Shown piece after piece: positions 1 to 7,955 of a DNA stretch of 64,000 nt. The position numbers and the translations under genes were made by a program. Position 1 is the first letter of the stretch; each line of letters begins with the position of its first letter. The notes below the pieces were generated by a model. It saw only the letters and a list, made by a program, of their open reading frames with translations, ran no database searches and was not told the origin of the DNA. The DNA lies in assembly GCA_029961685.1 (NCBI GenBank), contig JARWKL010000056.1, positions 1-64,000 on the forward strand, given 5' to 3'. Origin of the DNA: Aristolochia californica. Taxonomy: Eukaryota; Streptophyta; Magnoliopsida; Piperales; Aristolochiaceae.

Positions 1-176
1 GTGTTTTAAAAATGGATATGCAAGCTTGAAACATGTTAAAGATGCAAATGGCCTATGGATCCAAAGCTTTTAAAGAGAATAACATACGCTCATTAAATTA
101 TCTAGTGAACGTGCGGTGGGATATTTACCAGAGTCAAACAAGCCATTATTTTGCCCGTTTGCAAAAAGCTGACCTA

Positions 177-194
177 ACAATCATAGATGATTGT
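177..194. other. 18-bp quasi-palindrome conserved in every monomer
   Basis: ACAATCATAGATGATTGT consists of two perfect 8-bp inverted arms around a 2-bp centre (AG). The same 18 bases occur in the other monomers of unit 1, at 831-848 (B), 1492-1509 (C) and 2165-2182 (D), and at the matching place in later units, although the flanking sequence varies between monomers. Such a site could bind a dimeric protein or extrude a small cruciform, but no factor is identified. The shape is certain; any function is inference. Confidence 0.85.
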
Positions 195-273
195 AAAGTG
201 ATTTTTCATTCGTAACGGGATGTATTATTGTAAGAAATGACTTACGGGTTGGGAGTCAACACTCAATTAAAAA

Positions 274-295
274 TCCCCCGCCTCCCCCTTTTCCC
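274..295. other. C-rich pyrimidine tract (strand-asymmetric)
   Basis: This is the one GC-rich island in the otherwise AT-rich monomer, 22 bases that are all pyrimidine except a G at 280. Related tracts lie at 1591-1610 (C, CCCCGCCTCCCCCTTTTCCC) and 2264-2283 (D). In B it is weakened to CACACCTCCTCGTTTTCCC. The minus strand has three G-runs of three or more plus a GG, which falls short of the classic four-run G-quadruplex pattern. A weak or two-layer structure, or an i-motif on the plus strand, remains possible. Confidence 0.75.
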
Positions 296-582
296 GACGA
301 TTGCAAAACCTGAGAACTAAAAACTGAAAAGACCTCACAATCCTGAAAAATCATAGACACTCTTTGGAATTATATCTCTCCACATTTGTGCATTGTGCAT
401 CTCCATTTTAGATGTACACTTTTTTATTAAATCAAAATTTCTAGTTTTTCGTTCTCCCTTCATGCCATAAACAAAAAAAAGGTAAATAGATCACAAAAAA
501 AAATGTAAATTTTAGAGTTTATGTATGGGAAAAAATGTAAGTAATGAAAATTTATTCACACACCACAACTGAACACAAAATT

Positions 583-629
583 TTGTTATCCAAGTTTGGG
601 AAATTCCACTAGCTCAACCCTAATAGCTT
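583..629. other. 47-bp conserved box with one telomere-like CCCTAA
   Basis: The block running from TTGTTATCCAAGTTTGGGAA to CCCTAATAGCT is nearly invariant across the four monomers and always 47 bp long: 583-629 (A), 1238-1284 (B), 1911-1957 (C) and 2574-2620 (D). Differences are confined to a few bases around ACTAGCTC / ACTAGTTC / ACTAGTCC / ACTTGTTC and the final AGCTT/AGCTC. It contains one CCCTAA (618-623 in A), not a telomere array. It does not match the vertebrate CENP-B box as I know it. It may be a conserved protein-binding window; this is inference. Confidence 0.7.
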
Positions 630-661
630 GAAATTTAACAAAAAAGAGAACTCTTCTAGAC

Positions 662-1316
662 GTGTTTTAAAATGGATATGCATGCTTGAAACATGTTAAA
701 GTTGAAAATGACCTATGGATCCAAAGCTTTTAATGAGAATAACAAACACTCATTAAATTCAGAAGTGAACGTGCGGCGGGATATTTACCTAACAAGCCAT
801 TATTTTGTCCGTTTTCAAAAAGCTGACCTAACAATCATAGATGATTGTAATGTGATTTATCGTGAGTAACGGGCTATATTTTTGTAAGAAATGACATACG
901 GAATGGGAGTCAACAGTCAGTTAAAAACACCACACCTCCTCGTTTTCCCGACGATTGCAAATCCTGAGATACAAAAACTAAAAAGATCTAAATTACAAAC
1001 ACTCTTTGGAATTATATCTCCCAACATTTGGGCATTGTGCATCTCCATTTTAGATGTGAAATTTTTTCTTGAATCAAAACTTTGAGTTTTCGCTCTCCCT
1101 TCATCCCGTAAACCAAAAAAGGAAAATAGATCACAGCAAAATGAAAATTTTTGAGTTTATGTATGGTAAAATTTTAAAACAATAACAAATGTAAGTAAAG
1201 AAAATTTATTAACACACCAAAAATTAACACAAAACTTTTGTTATCCAAGTTTGGGAAATTCCACTAGTTCAACCCTAATAGCTTGGAATTTTACAAGAAA
1301 GAGATTTGTTCCACAC
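662..1316 (+). repeat. Monomer B (type copy, 655 bp, ancestral form)
   Basis: B starts with one A fewer than the others (TTTTAAAATGG) and has GCATGC (SphI) where A, C and D usually have GCAAGC. Relative to A it lacks 6 bp near 790, and relative to C it lacks a short stretch near 993-1000. Its C-rich tract is weakened to CACACCTCCTCGTTTTCCC. This copy and that of unit 2 keep an ancestral block (about 1004-1070: CCCAACATTTGGG and GATGTGAAATTTT) that C-type sequence replaces in all later units. Open frames of 58 codons (693-869) and 64 codons (891-1085) lie in one reading frame. Neither is called as a gene. Confidence 0.95.
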
Positions 1317-1320
1317 GTGT
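1313..1320. other. ACACGTGT palindrome at B/C, C/D and D/A junctions
   Basis: Perfect 8-bp palindrome with a CACGTG core, at 1313-1320, 1986-1993 and 2649-2656 in unit 1 and at the same junctions in later units. It is absent at A/B, where the sequence is TAGACGTGTT. CACGTG is the core of bHLH/bZIP sites (E-box/G-box) in eukaryotes. Occupancy cannot be read from the sequence. Confidence 0.6.
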
Positions 1321-1989
1321 TTTAAAAATGGATATGCAAGCTTGAAACATGTTAAAGATGCAAATGACCTATGGATCCAAAGCTTTTAAAGAGAATAACA
1401 AACACTCATTAAATTCTCAATGAACGTGCGGTGGGATATTTACCAGAATCAAACTAGCCATTATTTTGCCCGTTCACAAAAAGCTTACCTAACAATCATA
1501 GATGATTGTAAAGTGATTTATCATCCGTAACGGGCTATATTTTTGTAAGAAATGACTTACGGATTGGGAGTCAACACTCAGTTAAAAACACCCCGCCTCC
1601 CCCTTTTCCCGAAGATTGTAAAACCTGAGATATAAAAACTAAAAAGAGCTTAAATTCCCTAAAAATTACAGACACTCATTGGAATTATCTCTCTCTTCAT
1701 TTGTGCACTGTGCGTCTCCATTTTAGATGTACACTTTTTTCTTAAATCAAAACTTTGAGTTTTCACTCTCCCTTGATCCCGTAAACAAAAAAAGGCAAAT
1801 AGATCACAGCAAAATGAAAATTTTTGAGTTTATGTATGGAAAAATTTTAAAACAATAACAAATGTAAGTTAAGAAAATTTATTCACACACCAAAAATTAA
1901 CACAAAACTTTTGTTATCCAAGTTTGGGAAATTCCACTAGTCCAACCCTAATAGCTTGGAATTTTACAAGAAAGTGATTTGTTCCACAC
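1317..1989 (+). repeat. Monomer C (type copy, 673 bp, ancestral form)
   Basis: C is the longest monomer and is most similar to D. It retains AAAAATTTTAAAAC before the ACAAATGTAAG motif. D lacks 10 bp at this point, which accounts for the 673 versus 663 bp lengths. C-specific signatures are TTCATTTGTGCACTGTGCGT in the middle, CTTGATCCCG and ACTAGTCCAACCC. This copy carries the older 5' variants AAATTCTCAATG, TTGCCCGTTC and TACCTAAC, which are replaced by D-type bases in units 3 and 5-24. It has TATAAAA at 1631-1637, shared with D. No long open frame is present; the frame open in A and B stops after 24 codons. Confidence 0.95.
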
Positions 1990-2652
1990 GTGTTTTAAAA
2001 ATGGATACGCAAGCTTGAAACATGTTAAAGATGCAAATGACCTATGGATCCAAAGCTTTTAAAGAGAATAACAAACACTCATTAAATTATCAATGAACGT
2101 GCGGTGGGATATTTACCAGAATCAAACTAGCCATTATTTTGCCAGTTCACAAAAAGCTTACCGAACAATCATAGATGATTGTAAAGTGATTTATCATCCG
2201 TAACGGGCTATATTTTTGTAAGAAATGACTTACGGATTGGGAGTCAACACTCAGTTAAAAACACCCCGCCTCCCCATTTTCCCGAAGATTGTAAAACCTG
2301 AGATATAAAAACTAAAAAAAGCTTAAATTCCCTAAAAATTACAGACACTCATTGGAATTATCTCTCTCTACATTTGTGCACCGTCCATCTCCATTTTAGA
2401 TGTACACTTTTTTCTTAAATCAAAACTTTGAGTTTTCTCTCTCCCTTCATCCCGTAAACAAAAAAAGGCAAATATATCACAGCAAAATGAAAATTTTTGA
2501 GTTTATGTATGGAAACAATAACAAATGTAAGTAAAGAAAACTTATTCACACACCAAAAATTAACACAAAACTTTTGTTATCCAAGTTTGGGAAATTCCAC
2601 TTGTTCAACCCTAATAGCTCGGAATTTTACAAGAAAGAGATTTGTTCCACAC
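1990..2652 (+). repeat. Monomer D (type copy, 663 bp)
   Basis: D keeps the same length, 663 bp, in every unit. D-specific signatures are TACATTTGTGCACCGTCCAT, TTTTCTCTCTCCCTTCATCC, CAAATATATCACAGC, the 10-bp-shorter ATGGAAACAATAAC stretch, ACTTGTTCAACCC and AGCTCGGAATTTT. This copy and that of unit 2 have GGATACGCAAGC near the start, while later units have GGATATGCAAGC. It also has GTTAAAAACACC, replaced by GTTGAAAACACC in units 3 and 5-24. A stop interrupts the A/B open frame after 24 codons, as in C. D joins the next A through CCACACGTGTTTT. Confidence 0.95.
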
Positions 2653-5304
2653 GTGTTTTAAAAATGGATATGCAAGCTTGAAACATGTTAAAGATGCAAA
2701 TGGCCTATGGATCCAAAGCTTTTAAAGAGAATAACATACGCTCATTAAATTATCTAGTGAACGTGCGGTGGGATATTTACCAGAGTCAAACAAGCCATTA
2801 TTTTGCCCGTTTGCAAAAAGCTGACCTAACAATCATAGATGATTGTAAAGTGATTTTTCATTCGTAACGGGATGTATTATTGTAAGAAATGACTTACGGG
2901 TTGGGAGTCAACACTCAATTAAAAATCCCCCGCCTCCCCCTTTTCCCGACGATTGCAAAACCTGAGAACTAAAAACTGAAAAGACCTCACAATCCTGAAA
3001 AATCATAGACACTCTTTGGAATTATATCTCTCCACATTTGTGCATTGTGCATCTCCATTTTAGATGTACACTTTTTTATTAAATCAAAATTTCTAGTTTT
3101 TCGTTCTCCCTTCATGCCATAAACAAAAAAAAGGTAAATAGATCACAAAAAAAAATGTAAATTTTAGAGTTTATGTATGGGAAAAAATGTAAGTAATGAA
3201 AATTTATTCACACACCACAACTGAACACAAAATTTTGTTATCCAAGTTTGGGAAATTCCACTAGCTCAACCCTAATAGCTTGAAATTTAACAAAAAAGAG
3301 AACTCTTCTAGACGTGTTTTAAAATGGATATGCATGCTTGAAACATGTTAAAGTTGAAAATGACCTATGGATCCAAAGCTTTTAATGAGAATAACAAACA
3401 CTCATTAAATTCAGAAGTGAACGTGCGGCGGGATATTTACCTAACAAGCCATTATTTTGTCCGTTTTCAAAAAGCTGACCTAACAATCATAGATGATTGT
3501 AATGTGATTTATCGTGAGTAACGGGCTATATTTTTGTAAGAAATGACATACGGAATGGGAGTCAACAGTCAGTTAAAAACACCACACCTCCTCGTTTTCC
3601 CGACGATTGCAAATCCTGAGATACAAAAACTAAAAAGATCTAAATTACAAACACTCTTTGGAATTATATCTCCCAACATTTGGGCATTGTGCATCTCCAT
3701 TTTAGATGTGAAATTTTTTCTTGAATCAAAACTTTGAGTTTTCGCTCTCCCTTCATCCCGTAAACCAAAAAAGGAAAATAGATCACAGCAAAATGAAAAT
3801 TTTTGAGTTTATGTATGGTAAAATTTTAAAACAATAACAAATGTAAGTAAAGAAAATTTATTAACACACCAAAAATTAACACAAAACTTTTGTTATCCAA
3901 GTTTGGGAAATTCCACTAGTTCAACCCTAATAGCTTGGAATTTTACAAGAAAGAGATTTGTTCCACACGTGTTTTAAAAATGGATATGCAAGCTTGAAAC
4001 ATGTTAAAGATGCAAATGACCTATGGATCCAAAGCTTTTAAAGAGAATAACAAACACTCATTAAATTCTCAATGAACGTGCGGTGGGATATTTACCAGAA
4101 TCAAACTAGCCATTATTTTGCCCGTTCACAAAAAGCTTACCTAACAATCATAGATGATTGTAAAGTGATTTATCATCCGTAACGGGCTATATTTTTGTAA
4201 GAAATGACTTACGGATTGGGAGTCAACACTCAGTTAAAAACACCCCGCCTCCCCCTTTTCCCGAAGATTGTAAAACCTGAGATATAAAAACTAAAAAGAG
4301 CTTAAATTCCCTAAAAATTACAGACACTCATTGGAATTATCTCTCTCTTCATTTGTGCACTGTGCGTCTCCATTTTAGATGTACACTTTTTTCTTAAATC
4401 AAAACTTTGAGTTTTCACTCTCCCTTGATCCCGTAAACAAAAAAAGGCAAATAGATCACAGCAAAATGAAAATTTTTGAGTTTATGTATGGAAAAATTTT
4501 AAAACAATAACAAATGTAAGTTAAGAAAATTTATTCACACACCAAAAATTAACACAAAACTTTTGTTATCCAAGTTTGGGAAATTCCACTAGTCCAACCC
4601 TAATAGCTTGGAATTTTACAAGAAAGTGATTTGTTCCACACGTGTTTTAAAAATGGATACGCAAGCTTGAAACATGTTAAAGATGCAAATGACCTATGGA
4701 TCCAAAGCTTTTAAAGAGAATAACAAACACTCATTAAATTATCAATGAACGTGCGGTGGGATATTTACCAGAATCAAACTAGCCATTATTTTGCCAGTTC
4801 ACAAAAAGCTTACCGAACAATCATAGATGATTGTAAAGTGATTTATCATCCGTAACGGGCTATATTTTTGTAAGAAATGACTTACGGATTGGGAGTCAAC
4901 ACTCAGTTAAAAACACCCCGCCTCCCCATTTTCCCGAAGATTGTAAAACCTGAGATATAAAAACTAAAAAAAGCTTAAATTCCCTAAAAATTACAGACAC
5001 TCATTGGAATTATCTCTCTCTACATTTGTGCACCGTCCATCTCCATTTTAGATGTACACTTTTTTCTTAAATCAAAACTTTGAGTTTTCTCTCTCCCTTC
5101 ATCCCGTAAACAAAAAAAGGCAAATATATCACAGCAAAATGAAAATTTTTGAGTTTATGTATGGAAACAATAACAAATGTAAGTAAAGAAAACTTATTCA
5201 CACACCAAAAATTAACACAAAACTTTTGTTATCCAAGTTTGGGAAATTCCACTTGTTCAACCCTAATAGCTCGGAATTTTACAAGAAAGAGATTTGTTCC
5301 ACAC
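2653..5304 (+). repeat. HOR unit 2 (2652 bp, ancestral type)
   Basis: Monomers: A 2653-3313, B 3314-3968, C 3969-4641, D 4642-5304. It matches unit 1 at every site compared, including the AGCTCAACCC variant of A (near 3260) found only in these two units. This is a recent whole-HOR duplication, or possibly an assembly duplicate. Confidence 0.97.
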
Positions 5305-6308
5305 GTGTTTTAAAAATGGATATGCAAGCTTGAAACATGTTAAAGATGCAAATGGCCTATGGATCCAAAGCTTTTAAAGAGAATAACATACGCTCATTAA
5401 ATTATCTAGTGAACGTGCGGTGGGATATTTACCAGAGTCAAACAAGCCATTATTTTGCCCGTTTGCAAAAAGCTGACCTAACAATCATAGATGATTGTAA
5501 AGTGATTTTTCATTCGTAACGGGATGTATTATTGTAAGAAATGACTTACGGGTTGGGAGTCAACACTCAATTAAAAATCCCCCGCCTCCCCCTTTTCCCG
5601 ACGATTGCAAAACCTGAGAACTAAAAACTGAAAAGACCTCACAATCCTGAAAAATCATAGACACTCTTTGGAATTATATCTCTCCACATTTGTGCATTGT
5701 GCATCTCCATTTTAGATGTACACTTTTTTATTAAATCAAAATTTCTAGTTTTTCGTTCTCCCTTCATGCCATAAACAAAAAAAAGGTAAATAGATCACAA
5801 AAAAAAATGTAAATTTTAGAGTTTATGTATGGGAAAAAATGTAAGTAATGAAAATTTATTCACACACCACAACTGAACACAAAATTTTGTTATCCAATTT
5901 TGGGAAATTCCACTAGTTCAACCCTAATAGCTTGAAATTTAACAAAAAAGAGAACTCTTCTAGACGTGTTTTAAAATGGATATGCATGCTTGAAACATGT
6001 TAAAGTTGAAAATGACCTATGGATCCAAAGCTTTTAATGAGAATAACAAACACTCATTAAATTCAGAAGTGAACGTGCGGCGGGATATTTACCTAACAAG
6101 CCATTATTTTGTCCGTTTTCAAAAAGCTGACCTAACAATCATAGATGATTGTAATGTGATTTATCGTGAGTAACGGGCTATATTTTTGTAAGAAATGACA
6201 TACGGAATGGGAGTCAACAGTCAGTTAAAAACACCACACCTCCTCGTTTTCCCGACGATTGCAAATCCTGAGATACAAAAACTAAAAAGATCTAAATTAC
6301 AAACACTC

Positions 6309-6427
6309 ATTGGAATTATCTCTCTCTTCATTTGTGCACTGTGCGTCTCCATTTTAGATGTACACTTTTTTCTTAAATCAAAACTTTGAGTTTTCGCTCT
6401 CCCTTGATCCCGTAAACAAAAAAAGGC
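6309..6427 (+). other. Patchy C-to-B conversion tract in unit 3
   Basis: Between 6309 and 6375 monomer B carries C-type bases (CATTGG, TCTTCATTTGTGCACTGTGC, GTACACTTTTTTCTTAAATC) in place of the ancestral B block of units 1-2. A B-specific G is kept at 6396 (TTTTCGCTCT), then C-type bases resume at 6406, 6418 and 6427 (CTTGATCC, AAACAAAAA, GGCAAAT). The same mosaic is in B of units 5-24. The donor is best matched by monomer C. Confidence 0.8.
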
Positions 6428-6719
6428 AAATAGATCACAGCAAAATGAAAATTTTTGAGTTTATGTATGGTAAAATTTTAAAACAATAACAAATGTAAGT
6501 AAAGAAAATTTATTAACACACCAAAAATTAACACAAAACTTTTGTTATCCAAGTTTGGGAAATTCCACTAGTTCAGCCCTAATAGCTTGGAATTTTACAA
6601 GAAAGAGATTTGTTCCACACGTGTTTTAAAAATGGATATGCAAGCTTGAAACATGTTAAAGATGCAAATGACCTATGGATCCAAAGCTTTTAAAGAGAAT
6701 AACAAACACTCATTAAATT

Positions 6720-6794
6720 ATCAATGAACGTGCGGTGGGATATTTACCAGAATCAAACTAGCCATTATTTTGCCAGTTCACAAAAAGCTTACCG
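6720..6794 (+). other. D-to-C conversion tract in unit 3 monomer C
   Basis: Three sites that distinguish C from D in units 1, 2 and 4 carry the D base here: A at 6720 (AAATTATCAATG), A at 6775 (TTGCCAGTTC) and G at 6794 (ACCGAAC). The minimum tract is 75 bp. All of units 3 and 5-24 share this state. A crossover nearer the start of C is equally possible, because C and D are alike there. Confidence 0.7.
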
Positions 6795-7955
6795 AACAAT
6801 CATAGATGATTGTAAAGTGATTTATCATCCGTAACGGGCTATATTTTTGTAAGAAATGACTTACGGATTGGGAGTCAACACTCAGTTAAAAACACCCCGC
6901 CTCCCCCTTTTCCCGAAGATTGTAAAACCTGAGATATAAAAACTAAAAAGAGCTTAAATTCCCTAAAAATTACAGACACTCATTGGAATTATCTCTCTCT
7001 TCATTTGTGCACTGTGCGTCTCCATTTTAGATGTACACTTTTTTCTTAAATCAAAACTTTGAGTTTTCACTCTCCCTTGATCCCGTAAACAAAAAAAGGC
7101 AAATAGTCACAGCAAAATGAAAATTTTTGAGTTTATGTATGGAAATATTTTAAAACAATAACAAATGTAAGTTAAGAAAATTTATTCACACACCAAAAAT
7201 TAACACAAAACTTTTGTTATCCAAGTTTGGGAAATTCCACTAGTCCAACCCTAATAGCTTGGAATTTTACAAGAAAGTGATTTGTTCCACACGTGTTTTA
7301 AAAATGGATATGCAAGCTTGAAACATGTTAAAGATGCAAATGACCTATGGATCCAAAGCTTTTAAAGAGAATAACAAACACTCATTAAATTATCAATGAA
7401 CGTGCGGTGGGATATTTACCAGAATCAAACTAGCCATTATTTTGCCAGTTCACAAAAAGCTTACCGAACAATCATAGATGATTGTAAAGTGATTTATCAT
7501 CCGTAACGGGCTATATTTTTGTAAGAAATGACTTACGGATTGGGAGTCAACACTCAGTTGAAAACACCCCGCCTCCCTATTTTCCCGAAGATTGTAAAAC
7601 CTGAGATATAAAAACTAAAAAAAGCTTAAATTCCCTAAAAATTACAGACACTCATTGGAATTATCTCTCTCTACATTTGTGCACCGTCCATCTCCATTTT
7701 AGATGTACACTTTTTTCTTAAATCAAAACTTTGAGTTTTCTCTCTCCCTTCATCCCGTAAACAAAAAAAGGCAAATATATCACAGCAAAATGAAAATTTT
7801 TGAGTTTATGTATGGAAACAATAACAAATGTAAGTAAAGAAAACTTATTCACACACCAAAAATTAACACAAAACTTTTGTTATCCAAGTTTGGGAAATTC
7901 CACTTGTTCAACCATAATAGCTCGGAATTTTACAAGAAAGAGATTTGTTCCACAC

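Larger units (their letters stand above)
1..661 (+). repeat. Monomer A (type copy, 661 bp)
   Basis: A is the most diverged monomer. It differs from B, C and D mostly in its middle and 3' part (about 310-661). There it lacks the AAATTTTAAAAC stretch that B and C have before the ACAAATGTAAG motif, and it has longer A-runs (about 471-481 and 495-503). Its 3' end (about 640-661) reads AGAGAACTCTTCTAGAC where the other monomers have AGAGATTTGTTCCACAC. The A/B junction therefore lacks the CACGTG palindrome and carries the XbaI site (TCTAGA, 655-660), which I find only once per HOR. It contains a 60-codon open frame (33-215) that I do not regard as a gene. Confidence 0.95.
1..2652 (+). repeat. HOR unit 1 (2652 bp, ancestral type)
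   Basis: Monomers: A 1-661, B 662-1316, C 1317-1989, D 1990-2652. Carries the ancestral B block, ancestral C 5' variants, GATACGCAAGC in D and ACTAGCTCAACCC at the 3' end of A. I found no difference from unit 2. Confidence 0.97.
5305..7955 (+). repeat. HOR unit 3 (2651 bp, converted B and C; twin of unit 5)
   Basis: Monomers: A 5305-5965, B 5966-6620, C 6621-7292 (672 bp), D 7293-7955. A has CCAATTTTGGG, shared only with unit 5. B carries both C-type conversion patches (about 6309-6375 and 6406-6427) and TTCAGCCC. C has D-type 5' variants, a 1-bp loss giving AAATAGTCACAGC (near 7105) and GGAAATATTTT. D has two private changes, at 7578 (CCTCCCTATT) and 7914 (AACCATAATAG). Confidence 0.96.

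Noticed and set aside
33..215. 60-codon open frame in monomer A, repeated identically in all 25 A copies
   Set aside because: Sameness across copies comes from array homogenisation. Against the homologous frame in B all 16 differing codons are nonsynonymous, C and D are frameshifted, and there is no recognisable domain or gene context.
618..623. CCCTAA as telomeric repeat
   Set aside because: There is one copy per monomer and no tandem run, so it is not a telomere or interstitial telomeric array.
583..629. CENP-B box in the conserved 47-bp window
   Set aside because: The sequence AAGTTTGGGAAATTCC does not fit the CENP-B box core (TTCG...A..CGGGA) as I know it.
891..1085. 64-codon open frame in monomer B, repeated in 24 copies
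   Set aside because: The counterparts in A, C and D stop after about 27 codons. In B the frame is open only because TAA became CAA and a short deletion removed later stops. The conversion tract rewrote its C-terminal third without any sign of constraint.
1631..1637. TATAAAA in monomers C and D as a promoter TATA box
   Set aside because: It is a chance-level motif in AT-rich DNA, is absent from A and B (GAACTAAAA, GATACAAAA), and has no gene downstream.
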